Positions 1 through 6,124 are shown, numbered from the stretch's first letter. The stretch is 9,688 bases of DNA from Asaia bogorensis (GCA_945871455.1 CAMBXJ010000128.1:1-9688); one strand, 5' to 3'. Program-made: numbers and translations. The notes: generated by a model not told the origin, from the letters alone.

Positions 1-133
1 TCATGGGGTTGTGTTATAGGGACACGTGTTAGGGGGGGGAAGGCGGGTCTTCGCCCCATGGCCCCTTGGGGACCCCACCAAGGGGCTCTGCCCCTTGGAT
101 CCCCGCCAAGGGCGACGGCCCTTGGAACCGGAC

Positions 134-205
134 TGTTGGTGTTTGGGGATATGGCCTACTCGGACCTCTCGCCGTCCGGGTAGGCCATATCCCCAAACAC
201 CAACA
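134..205. repeat. Inner 32-bp inverted repeat (long hairpin)
   Basis: The arms 134-165 and 174-205 are complementary except at position 160, and are separated by the 8-nt loop ctctcgcc. As RNA or extruded DNA this would be a very stable stem of about 31 pairs. It sits at the centre of the larger 1-351 palindrome. The motif 'ggcctacccggac' at this apex recurs near 9662-9673, which shows that it belongs to a dispersed repeat family. Confidence 0.85.
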
Positions 206-333
206 AAATCGCATTCCAAAGGCCGTCGCCTTTGGTGGGAGGTCCAGGAGGGCAAAGCCCTCTTGGTGGGGTCCGGGGCAACGCCCCGCCCTTCCCGCGA
301 CCCACCCGCCTTTCGCCCCCTTACACGTGTCCC

Positions 334-339
334 TATAAC
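334..339 (+). promoter_or_regulatory. Possible -10 element (TATAAC) in the repeat arm, just before hldD
   Basis: TATAAC lies 8 bases before the hldD ATG, inside the 29-bp terminal repeat arm. A transcript starting about 7 nt downstream would begin almost at the start codon, giving a leaderless or near-leaderless mRNA. This would fit the absence of a Shine-Dalgarno sequence there. The -35 position (311-316, tttcgc) is a poor match, so this is a weak call. By symmetry the left arm carries the same hexamer on the minus strand at 13-18, pointing out of the window. Confidence 0.3.
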
Positions 340-347
340 ACAACCCC

Positions 348-1328
348 ATGATTTTGATCACCGGCGGCGCCGGCTTCATCGGCTCCAATCTTCAGGCAGC
401 GCTCCAGCGTCGCGGTCACGAAACCGCCGTGGTCGACCGCCTTGGCACCCGCGACAAGTGGCGCAACCTGGCCAAGCACCCGCCGGACCGGCTGGTGCAC
501 CCGTCGGAGCTTGACGGGTTCCTCTCCTCCCGCCCCCCCATAGAGATGGTGTTCCATCTGGGCGCCATCAGCGACACCACCGCGACCGACGGCGATCAGA
601 CCTGGGCCACTAATGTGGAACTAACCAGGCGCCTGTGGGAATGGTGCGGCGATCGCGGCGTGCGAATCGCCTATGCGTCCTCGGCGGCGACCTATGGCGA
701 CGGGACCTTGGGTTTCGACGACGACGGCTCCGTCGGCGCGCTGGAACGACTGCGGCCGATGAACCTGTATGGGTGGACCAAGCACGCCTTCGACCTTCTG
801 GTGGCCCGCACCCTGGCCGCGGCGAGGGAACGTCCGCCGCAATGGGCCGGCCTGAAATTCTTCAACGTCTACGGCCCGAACGAGTATCACAAGCGCAACA
901 TGGTCTCGGTCGTGAAGGTCAAATATGACGAGATCGCCGCCGGCCAGGCGCCGAAGCTGTTCCGCTCCGACCGGGCGGACATCGCGGACGGCACCCAGTC
1001 CCGCGATTTCATCTGGGTGGGCGATATCGTGAATGTCCTGCTGTGGCTGCTGGACACGCCCCGGGTCAGCGGGCTGTTCAACCTGGGCACCGGGGTGGAT
1101 CGCACCTACCTGGACCTGGCCCATGCGGTATGCGACGCGGCCGACGTGGAACGCAGGGTCGAGTTCGTGGATATGCCCGAGAGCCTGCGCGGCCAATACC
1201 AGTCCTTCACACGCGCCCCGATGACCCGCCTGCGCGACGCCGGCTACACCGCGCCGTTCACCTCCCTGGAGGACGGTATAAGGCGCTATGTGCACGGTCA
1301 CTTGGCGAGCGGCGACCTCTACACATGA
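348..1328 (+). CDS. hldD: ADP-L-glycero-D-manno-heptose 6-epimerase (HldD/RfaD), SDR-extended family
   Basis: HldD converts ADP-D-glycero-D-manno-heptose to the L-glycero form, the donor for the heptose of the LPS inner core; it is cytosolic. The 326-residue product is of normal length. It begins with the NAD(P)-binding motif GGAGFIG (residues 6-12), has the SSAATYGDG segment (111-119), the YxxxK catalytic pair Y141/K145, the FNVYGPNEYHK block (172-182) typical of HldD rather than of generic epimerases, SRDFIWVGDIVNV (218-230), and FNLGTG (244-249). The ATG at 348 matches the family N-terminus (M-I-x-x-T-GGAGFIG). It has no Shine-Dalgarno sequence and lies within the 29-bp terminal arm of the upstream palindrome. 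The stop overlaps the lgt start as ATGA, indicating coupled translation. A different nucleotide-sugar epimerase is the only real alternative and is less likely. Confidence 0.93.
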   Translation: MILITGGAGFIGSNLQAALQRRGHETAVVDRLGTRDKWRNLAKHPPDRLVHPSELDGFLSSRPPIEMVFHLGAISDTTATDGDQTWATNVELTRRLWEWCGDRGVRIAYASSAATYGDGTLGFDDDGSVGALERLRPMNLYGWTKHAFDLLVARTLAAARERPPQWAGLKFFNVYGPNEYHKRNMVSVVKVKYDEIAAGQAPKLFRSDRADIADGTQSRDFIWVGDIVNVLLWLLDTPRVSGLFNLGTGVDRTYLDLAHAVCDAADVERRVEFVDMPESLRGQYQSFTRAPMTRLRDAGYTAPFTSLEDGIRRYVHGHLASGDLYT

Positions 1329-2125
1329 TCCCCGCCCTGCTGTTTCCCCAATTCGACCCCGTCATCGTGCAGATCGGGCCATTGGCGATCAGATGGTATG
1401 CGCTGGCCTATATCGTCGGATTGGTGCTGGGCTGGCGGCTGATGCGTCGGCTGGTCGGGCGCTCGCCGGTGGTGGCAAGCCCGACCCAGGTCGACGATTT
1501 CCTCACCTGGGCCACCCTCGGCGTCGTGCTCGGCGGGCGCCTGGGATATGTAATGTTCTATCAGCCGCGGACCTTTCTGCACGATCCGATGGGCGTTTTC
1601 GCCGTCTGGCAGGGCGGCATGAGTTTCCATGGCGGCATGCTGGGCGTGTCCCTGGCGGTCATCTGGTTCTGCCGCCGGCACAATATTCCGGTGCTTGGCT
1701 TTGCCGACCGCCTGGCGGTGGTGGCGCCGGTGGGGCTTTGCCTGGGCCGGATCGCCAATTTCATCAATGGGGAGCTGTGGGGTCGGGTAGCGCCCGATTC
1801 CGTGCCCTGGGCCATGGTGTTCCCCTATGCCGGGCCGGTGCTGCGCCATCCCAGCCAGATCTATCAGGCCCTGCTGGAAGGGCTGATCCTGTTCGCCGTC
1901 ATGTGGGTGCTGGCCAGGCAGGCATCTATCCGATCCCGCTTCGGCCTGCTGACCGGGATGTTCCTGGCCGGATATGCCGTCGCACGAATGATCGGCGAAA
2001 TGTTCCGGGAACCGGATGCCTTCCTGGGGCTTCTGGCCTTTGGCACCACCATGGGCCAGGTGCTGTCGGTCCCCATGCTGCTGGCCGGGCTTTGGCTGAT
2101 CCTGCGGGCTCGCCCAATGCGCTAA
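1325..2125 (+). CDS. lgt: Prolipoprotein diacylglyceryl transferase (Lgt)
   Basis: Lgt is an inner-membrane enzyme that moves diacylglycerol from phosphatidylglycerol to the lipobox cysteine of prolipoproteins, the first step of lipoprotein maturation. The product is 266 residues, within the usual 260-300. It is strongly hydrophobic with about seven membrane segments. Diagnostic motifs are GGMSFHGG (97-104, with the essential His at 103), the Lgt signature GRIANFINGELWGR (141-154, Arg142), HPSQIYQALLEG (175-186), and R221 in RMIGEMFREPD, which probably corresponds to the second essential arginine. The ATG at 1325 overlaps the hldD stop by 4 bp (ATGA), so translation is probably coupled; a longer frame that begins at 1043 inside hldD is ignored. 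Its stop codon TAA is the first copy of a TAA-bearing 14-bp tandem repeat. In alphaproteobacteria lgt is often followed by a MidA-type methyltransferase, as here. Confidence 0.97.
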   Translation: MIPALLFPQFDPVIVQIGPLAIRWYALAYIVGLVLGWRLMRRLVGRSPVVASPTQVDDFLTWATLGVVLGGRLGYVMFYQPRTFLHDPMGVFAVWQGGMSFHGGMLGVSLAVIWFCRRHNIPVLGFADRLAVVAPVGLCLGRIANFINGELWGRVAPDSVPWAMVFPYAGPVLRHPSQIYQALLEGLILFAVMWVLARQASIRSRFGLLTGMFLAGYAVARMIGEMFREPDAFLGLLAFGTTMGQVLSVPMLLAGLWLILRARPMR

Positions 2126-2218
2126 AACCGGGGCGCTAAAACCGGGGCGCTAAAACCAGTGCGTTAAACCACGGGCGTTAAAACGGGGGCGTCGAAGTGG
2201 GATCGTTGAATCCGGCCG
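2121..2218. repeat. 14-bp tandem repeat, about 7 copies, starting on the lgt stop codon
   Basis: Seven consecutive 14-bp units begin at 2121, 2135, 2149, 2163, 2177, 2191 and 2205. The first two are identical (gctaaaaccggggc); later copies decay progressively (gctaaaaccagtgc, gttaaaccacgggc, gttaaaacgggggc, then two poor copies). Units 1-5 each carry TAA. Because 14 is not a multiple of 3, successive TAA triplets fall in different frames, so the array stops translation in all three + frames. The first TAA is the lgt stop codon itself. The array fills most of the lgt-methyltransferase gap. I see no hairpin terminator here. Confidence 0.85.
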
Positions 2219-2252
2219 GTGATCTCGGCGCCCTGATGGCAGGACGATGACC

Positions 2253-3278
2253 ATGCCCGAACGGCTGGACGCTTTCATGGCGCGCGCGAACGCCGCCTAT
2301 TACGCGCAACGCGATCCTTTTGCCGATTTCACCACATCCCCGGAAATCAGCCAGGTGTTCGGAGAGGTCCTCGGCCTATGGGCCGCCGTTACCTGGGCGA
2401 TGATCGGCAAACCCACCCCGATCTCGTTGGTGGAGGCCGGGCCCGGTCGTGGCACCCTGATGGCGGATGCCTTGCGCGCCGTGCGCCAGGCGGCGCCGGA
2501 CTTCGCCGCCGCGGTGCGCGTGCATTTCGTCGAAACCTCCCCCCGGCTGCGTGCCGAGCAGGCGCGGGTCGTGCCGGAGGCGATGTGGCATGACGCTGTA
2601 AGGGGCGTGCCGGACGGTCCCTTCCTGCTGCTGGCCAATGAATTTCTGGATGCGCTGCCGATCCGCCAATTCGTCCGGCGTGGCGATGGCTGGATGGAAC
2701 GCTGGGTCGGTTCGGCCGGGTTCGAGGAACGGGTTCTTCCATCGCACGCCGATCAACCGCCGCAACCCGGCCGCTGGCCACTGCCATCCACCGACAGGCC
2801 GGATGGCGGGGTGCCCGAAGGAGCCGTCGTCGAGCACTGCGACCTGGCGTTGGATCTGGCCGCCGAACTCGCGGAACGCCTGTGCCGGCACCCGGGAGGG
2901 GCCTTGTTTCTGGATTATGGCCCGGCGGTCAGCGGTCCCGGTGACAGCCTGCAGGCCTTGTCGGGCGGCAAACCCGCCGACCCGCTGTCGCAAGCCGGGT
3001 CCGCCGACTTGACCGCGCATGTGGATTTCTCCGCCATCGCCGCGGTGGCCCGGGCGCACGGTGCCGCGGCTCACGGACCGGTTCCACAGGGCATGTTCCT
3101 CGCTCGGCTGGGCCTGTTCCAGCGCGCCAACCGCCTGGCCCGCCATCGTCCGCCGGCCGCCGCGGCGGCGATCATGGAGGGGGTTCGCCGGTTGGGCGAA
3201 CCGGACCGCATGGGGCGTCTGTTCAAAGTCCTGGCATTGACCTCGCCCGGGAGTGGGGAACCCGCGGGGTTCAGCTGA
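2253..3278 (+). CDS. MidA/NDUFAF7-type class I SAM-dependent methyltransferase (COG1565, PF02636)
   Basis: The family includes NDUFAF7 (MidA), which methylates an arginine of the complex I subunit NDUFS2 during assembly; the bacterial role is less settled, so a function in respiratory-complex maturation is inference. Numbering from the ATG at 2247, the motifs are DFTTSPEISQVFGE (27-40), the SAM-binding loop VEAGPGRGTLM (62-72), ETSPRLR (96-102), NEFLDALP (131-138), FLDYG (221-225), GDSLQAL (232-238), DLTAHVDF (254-261) and QGMFLARLG (281-289). Two ATGs are available; AGGA at 2241-2244 is 8 nt before 2253 but only 2 nt before 2247, so 2253 is preferred (341 residues). The N-terminus is shorter than usual: the family's leading helix and 'GHPxxGYY' segment is reduced to ANAAYYAQRDPF, and the 'DPFGxxGDFTT' turn is shortened. 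The gene lies 127 bp after lgt, a common alphaproteobacterial arrangement, but the usual next neighbour pgeF is absent. Confidence 0.88.
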   Translation: MPERLDAFMARANAAYYAQRDPFADFTTSPEISQVFGEVLGLWAAVTWAMIGKPTPISLVEAGPGRGTLMADALRAVRQAAPDFAAAVRVHFVETSPRLRAEQARVVPEAMWHDAVRGVPDGPFLLLANEFLDALPIRQFVRRGDGWMERWVGSAGFEERVLPSHADQPPQPGRWPLPSTDRPDGGVPEGAVVEHCDLALDLAAELAERLCRHPGGALFLDYGPAVSGPGDSLQALSGGKPADPLSQAGSADLTAHVDFSAIAAVARAHGAAAHGPVPQGMFLARLGLFQRANRLARHRPPAAAAAIMEGVRRLGEPDRMGRLFKVLALTSPGSGEPAGFS

Positions 3279-3433
3279 CCGGTTTCTCTCTGACTGGAAG
3301 CGGCAAACCCGGCAGGGCCCGCGGCGTCAACCCCGCCAATCCAATCCGAGCCATCCGCTGCGCAGCGCGGCACGCCCGGCACCAATGACGACGCAGGTTT
3401 GCCAACCCGCCTAGCCGAACCGCTACCGATGGG

Positions 3434-3439
3434 TATAAT
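3434..3439 (+). promoter_or_regulatory. Probable -10 box (TATAAT) of the thiolase-like/DUF35 unit
   Basis: A perfect TATAAT lies 50 bp before the chosen start codon, preceded by gggt. The -35 position (3411-3416, ctagcc) is poor. TG occurs at 3430-3431 but is one base too far upstream for a canonical extended -10. A start near 3446 would give a leader of about 44 nt that includes the AAAGGGAG ribosome binding site at 3476-3483. The rest of the 3279-3489 gap shows no gene; it contains a 12-bp palindrome (cgctgcgcagcg, 3356-3367). Confidence 0.5.
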
Positions 3440-3489
3440 CCCCCCGCTTGAACCGGATCGAACGTGGTCGATCGCAAAGGGAGCGAAGC

Positions 3490-4659
3490 ATGAGCTTAAA
3501 AGGTGCGGGTTATATCGTGGGTGCCTGGGAGCATCCCACACGCAAGGCGGCCGACAAGTCGGTTACCCTGCTGCATGCCGAATGCGCGAAAGGCGCGCTA
3601 GACGACGCCGGCCTGACGAAGGACGATGTCGACGCCTACTACTGCGCTGGCGACGCCCCGGGCCTCGGCCCGATGTCCATGATCGACTACATGGGCCTTA
3701 AGGTGCGGCACATGGACAGCACCGACGTCGGTGGCTCGTCTTACCAGGTCGCGGTCGGGCATGCGTTGCAAGCCATCGCCACCGGTCGCGCCAATGTCGC
3801 GCTGATCACCTTGGCCGGCCGTCCGCGCAGCGAGGGTATGGCAACCGGCACCGCGCCGCGCGCCGGCAGCCCCGCCCAGGCGGAAATGCAGTTCGAGTAT
3901 CCGTACGGCCCGGCCACGGCGAACATGTACGCCATGTGTGCCATGCGCCACATGCATGAGTACGGCACGACCAGCGAACAGCTCGCCTGGATCAAGGTTG
4001 CCGCGTCGCACCATGCGCAGCACAACCCGCATGCCATGCTGCGTGACGTCGTGACGGTCGAAGACGTGGTGAACTCGCCGATGGTGGCCAGCCCGCTGCA
4101 TCGTCTCGATTGCTGCGTCATCTCCGATGGCGGCGGCGCGCTGATCGTCACCCGTCCGGAAATCGCCAAGACCCTGAAGCGGCCGCTGGTGAAGGTGATC
4201 GGCGTCGGCGAGGCGGCCAAGAACCAGGCCGGTGGCGAAACCGAACTGACCTACTCCGCCGCCCGCTGGTCGGGACCGCCGGCATGGGAAATGGCCGGAA
4301 TCAAGCCGTCCGACATCAAGTACGCCTCGATCTACGACAGCTTCACCATCACCGTGCTGATGCAGTTGGAAGACCTGGGCTTCTGCGAAAAGGGCCAGGG
4401 CGGCAAGTTCGTCATGGACGGCAACCTGATCTCCGGCGTCGGCAAGCTGCCGTTCAACACCGATGGCGGCGGGCTGTGCTCCAACCACCCGGCCAACCGC
4501 GGCGGTATCACGAAGATCATCGAAGCCGTGCGCCAGTTGCGCGGCGAAGCCCACAAGGCGGTGCAGGTCCCGAACTGCGACCTCGCCATCGCCCACGGCA
4601 CCGGTGGGTCCCTCGGCACCCGCCATGTCGGCAGCACTGTCATCCTGGAGCGGGAGTAA
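3490..4659 (+). CDS. Thiolase-like protein (SCP-x/Ltp2-type thiolase family), probably non-thiolytic
   Basis: The 389-residue product has the thiolase fold layout: an N-terminal half with the GALDDAGLTKDDVD helix (35-48), GSSYQVAVGHALQAIATGRANVALI (82-106, the nucleophile-loop region), and a C-terminal half with IYDSFTITVLMQLEDLGFC (281-299), NTDGGGLCSNHPANRGG (323-339) and AHGTGGSLGTRHVGST (368-383). Classical thiolases have a nucleophilic Cys in the first loop; here the site reads GGSSYQ, with Ser and no Cys. Relatives of this class pair with a DUF35 protein; in the steroid-degradation enzyme Ltp2 such a pair performs retro-aldol cleavage. Substrate and reaction here are unknown. ATG 3490 is chosen because AAAGGGAG (3476-3483) lies 6 nt upstream; a TTG at 3448 in the same frame lacks this. 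The DUF35 gene follows after 5 nt, and the unit has its own promoter and terminator. Confidence 0.85.
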   Translation: MSLKGAGYIVGAWEHPTRKAADKSVTLLHAECAKGALDDAGLTKDDVDAYYCAGDAPGLGPMSMIDYMGLKVRHMDSTDVGGSSYQVAVGHALQAIATGRANVALITLAGRPRSEGMATGTAPRAGSPAQAEMQFEYPYGPATANMYAMCAMRHMHEYGTTSEQLAWIKVAASHHAQHNPHAMLRDVVTVEDVVNSPMVASPLHRLDCCVISDGGGALIVTRPEIAKTLKRPLVKVIGVGEAAKNQAGGETELTYSAARWSGPPAWEMAGIKPSDIKYASIYDSFTITVLMQLEDLGFCEKGQGGKFVMDGNLISGVGKLPFNTDGGGLCSNHPANRGGITKIIEAVRQLRGEAHKAVQVPNCDLAIAHGTGGSLGTRHVGSTVILERE

Positions 4660-4664
4660 TCGTC

Positions 4665-5060
4665 ATGGCTCAACGCAAAATCCCGTTCGTCGGCACCGTC
4701 GACACCAACCCGGAAACCAAGCCGTTCTTCGACGGCTGCGCAGCCGGCAAGCTGGTGCTGCCGCAGTGCACCGCGACCAAGAAGTTCATCTGGTACCCGC
4801 GCGGGATCTCCCCGTTCACCCTGGGTCCGGTTGAATGGAAGGAAGTCTCCGGCAAGGGGACGGTTTATACCTACAGCGTGATGGAGCGGGCCAACCCGCC
4901 CTACGTCATCGCCTACGTCGAACTGGCCGAGGGGCCGAAGATGATGACCAACATCGTCAACTGCGACCCCAAGGACGTGAAGATCGGCATGGCTGTCAGC
5001 CTGACCTGGATCCAGACGGAAGACGGCGGCCCGCAAATGCCGTTCTTCGCTCCGGCCTGA
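4665..5060 (+). CDS. DUF35 / OB-fold acyl-CoA-associated protein with degenerate zinc ribbon
   Basis: This 131-residue protein fits the DUF35 architecture: an N-terminal helix (about 14-30, TNPETKPFFDGCAAGKL), a rubredoxin-like zinc-ribbon region (31-53), and an OB-fold (about 56-128) containing WKEVSGKGTVYTYSV (58-72) and PPYVIAYVELAEGPKMMTNIV (78-98). DUF35 proteins normally partner thiolase-like enzymes and may contact the CoA ligand. Only the first zinc-ribbon cysteine remains (C35); the expected CxxC...CxxC is replaced by CTAT...ISPF, so metal binding is unlikely. The YPRG segment (44-47) is retained. ATG 4665 has CGGGAG 8 nt upstream and lies 5 nt after the thiolase-like stop, so the two are co-transcribed and probably form a stable complex. 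A strong terminator follows. The family call is firm; the biochemical role is not known. Confidence 0.87.
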   Translation: MAQRKIPFVGTVDTNPETKPFFDGCAAGKLVLPQCTATKKFIWYPRGISPFTLGPVEWKEVSGKGTVYTYSVMERANPPYVIAYVELAEGPKMMTNIVNCDPKDVKIGMAVSLTWIQTEDGGPQMPFFAPA

Positions 5061-5080
5061 TCAACCGGGTCACGACCTGA

Positions 5081-5115
5081 AAGCGGCGCCGGTCATCATG
5101 GCCGGCGCCGTTTGC
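5081..5115 (+). terminator. Intrinsic terminator after the thiolase-like/DUF35 unit
   Basis: The stem cggcgccgg (5084-5092) pairs perfectly with ccggcgccg (5102-5110) around a 9-nt loop. It can be extended 3 pairs (aag with ttt, one G-U) and is followed by tttgctt. It lies 21 bp beyond the DUF35 stop codon. The U-tract is short, but the stem is strong. Confidence 0.75.
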
Positions 5116-5208
5116 TTGTCCGCGCTTTCGACAGCACTCCTTTGACAGCCGGCACGCCGAACGCAATGACCGGCGGTCGCCCTAAGATGACGCACCGAGG
5201 CCTCGGCA

Positions 5209-5518
5209 TCTGTCTAGGCTCTTATGGCGTTAGCTGTTGGCGGCAGTCGGTTTCCACCGACGGCGGGGACCGTTGGTTCCTTCTTCGTGACCTTCGTGCC
5301 TTCGTGGGGGAAAATCGCCGACTCGCGGCCCTTTGTGGCCTATCCAATAAGGCTTTGCCGGATAGGCAGGTGTCTTTGGTTGCGTTCGCTTTTTTCCACC
5401 ACGAAGGCACGAAGGTCACGAAGAAGCGACGATGTGGCGGCGCCATCGGTGCACGGGGTCTCCTGGCTGGCGGGTAGCGTCCACTCCCAACAGCTAACGC
5501 GATAAGAGCCTCTGTCTA
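5209..5518. mobile_element. MITE-like non-autonomous transposable element with 8-bp target-site duplication
   Basis: The element itself spans 5217-5510 (294 bp). Its ends are 24-bp inverted repeats (5217-5240 and 5487-5510), identical except at position 10, beginning GGCTCTTAT. Directly outside them the octamer TCTGTCTA occurs on both sides (5209-5216 and 5511-5518), as expected for a duplicated target site. Inside there is a perfect 27-bp inverted repeat (5281-5307 / 5399-5425) built of cacgaagg-type units, and a central hairpin (5338-5345 / 5360-5367). There is no transposase gene; open frames within it are by-products of the palindrome. It was presumably mobilised in trans by an insertion sequence with matching ends. 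An 8-bp duplication fits several IS families, so I do not assign one. It lies in a gene-free gap, downstream of the terminator. Confidence 0.85.
5281..5425. repeat. Perfect 27-bp inner inverted repeat made of cacgaagg-type units
   Basis: Arms 5281-5307 and 5399-5425 are exact reverse complements. Each arm contains three near-tandem units of the type cacgaagg, spaced 8-9 bp apart. The 91-bp interior holds the hairpin gcctatcc...ggataggc (5338-5367) with an inner ggc-ttt-gcc. From memory, similar cacgaagg strings occur as dispersed repeats in unrelated bacteria; this is recollection and was not searched. Confidence 0.8.
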
Positions 5519-5709
5519 CCCCGTCGGCTGATCATGGGACGGCAAGCAACGGCATTCCTGTCTGGGCAGGACCCTGGTAGGGTTACGCCAGACCAGACCA
5601 AGGTTCGGCCGGAACGCCGGGTCCCGAACCATCGATCCTGGCATCGAACAGGCGTCGAGCGCGTTGGTCGCTTCTGGTCCGAGTGAGCGCGCTCTGGAAG
5701 GATAGTGCC
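5519..5709. other. Intergenic stretch before the small membrane-protein gene
   Basis: I see no gene, strong promoter, terminator or repeat in this interval. The only readable signal is the Shine-Dalgarno sequence GGAAGGA (5696-5702) of the following GTG start. Confidence 0.5.
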
Positions 5710-6006
5710 GTGAACAAGATCGCCTTTGCGTTGGCTTGCACCCTGGCCGTAGCGGGATGCACCCCGGCCCATGCACAGTCCACCGCACCGAACCGTCCGG
5801 ACGACGCTGGGCTGCATGTTCGTGTGCTGCCGATGATGGCGGGGGCCCTGGGCGGTGGGTTCGTCGCGGTCGTCGTGACGCAGATCCTGTTTCCCGCCAT
5901 GGCGCCGGTGGCCGGGATCAGCCCGTTCCTGCAACCTGCCGTGATGGCGAGAGCCCTGACCGGCATCGGCATCGGTGCCTTTCTGGGGGAGCGGTATTTT
6001 CCGTGA
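5710..6006 (+). CDS. Small exported/membrane protein, possible lipoprotein, function unknown
   Basis: I do not recognise this 98-residue product. GTG 5710 is chosen because GGAAGGA (5696-5702) lies 7 nt upstream; an earlier in-frame GTG at 5683 adds nine residues that spoil the signal peptide. The N-terminus MNKIAFALACTLAVAGC is a signal sequence. Two cleavage readings are possible: a lipobox V14-A15-G16-C17, making it a lipoprotein and an Lgt substrate, or signal peptidase I cleavage after A20-H21-A22 before Q23. The rest has a Gly-rich hydrophobic stretch (about 41-62, LPMMAGALGGGFVAVVVTQILF) and a second one (about 79-93, MARALTGIGIGAFLG), compatible with two membrane helices ending in ERYFP. 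Two later helices favour an integral membrane protein with a cleaved signal. It stands alone between the MITE and a palindromic repeat, with no operon partner. Confidence 0.65.
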   Translation: MNKIAFALACTLAVAGCTPAHAQSTAPNRPDDAGLHVRVLPMMAGALGGGFVAVVVTQILFPAMAPVAGISPFLQPAVMARALTGIGIGAFLGERYFP

Positions 6007-6028
6007 GACCGTTCACCCCACCGCCATC

Positions 6029-6092
6029 GCCGGACTTGACCCGGCAACCCACCCCCTGCCGTCGAAACGGGCGTTGCCGGGCCAGGTCCGGC
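6029..6092. repeat. REP-like inverted repeat; possible terminator of the small-protein gene
   Basis: Arms 6029-6048 (gccggacttgacccggcaac) and 6073-6092 pair at about 18 of 20 positions around a 24-nt loop. The 'ccggacttgacccgg' core resembles a dispersed palindromic repeat common between genes in alphaproteobacteria (recollection, not searched). It follows the small-protein stop by 22 bp and lacks a T-tract, so termination is only possible. Confidence 0.65.
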
Positions 6093-6124
6093 CATGACGG
6101 CGCGGCGGGAGGCTATCGGTCAAT

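Larger units (their letters stand above)
1..351. repeat. Nested palindromic repeat element (MITE-like or REP-cluster-like) upstream of hldD
   Basis: The whole block folds back on itself. Positions 1-29 and 323-351 are a perfect 29-bp inverted repeat, with weaker pairing to about 49 and 303. Positions 134-165 and 174-205 form a second inverted repeat with 31 of 32 matching bases and an 8-nt loop. Between these lie short GC hairpins: 78-98, 106-125, 216-235, 248-262 and 274-288. The left and right halves carry related hairpins in mirrored order, so the block is one large imperfect palindrome centred near 170-176. No open reading frame here looks like a protein; those present follow the repeat. 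The left boundary may lie outside the window, so no target-site duplication can be tested. It could be a non-autonomous transposable element or a composite of REP-type sequences. A related half-copy lies at the far end of the window. Confidence 0.8.

Noticed and set aside
1..351. A CRISPR array or toxin-antitoxin locus in the repetitive start region
   Set aside because: There are no regularly spaced direct repeats with unique spacers, and no coding sequence other than repeat-derived frames.
1043..2125. A longer lgt reading frame starting at 1043 within hldD
   Set aside because: The N-terminal 94 codons are an out-of-frame reading of hldD; the ATGA overlap at 1325 gives the normal Lgt N-terminus and length.
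3598..4626. Long minus-strand open frame opposite the thiolase-like gene
   Set aside because: It is a shadow of a well-supported + strand gene, with no recognisable domain of its own.
5142..5170. Perfect TTGACA (-35-like) at 5142-5147
   Set aside because: The position 17 bp downstream (aatgac, 5165-5170) is a poor -10, and no gene follows before the MITE.
5112..5505. Overlapping open frames of 74-121 codons on both strands across the MITE
   Set aside because: They result from the palindrome: the same 'FVTFVPSW' peptide appears on both strands from the two arms. They show no family features, and the frames run across the element ends.
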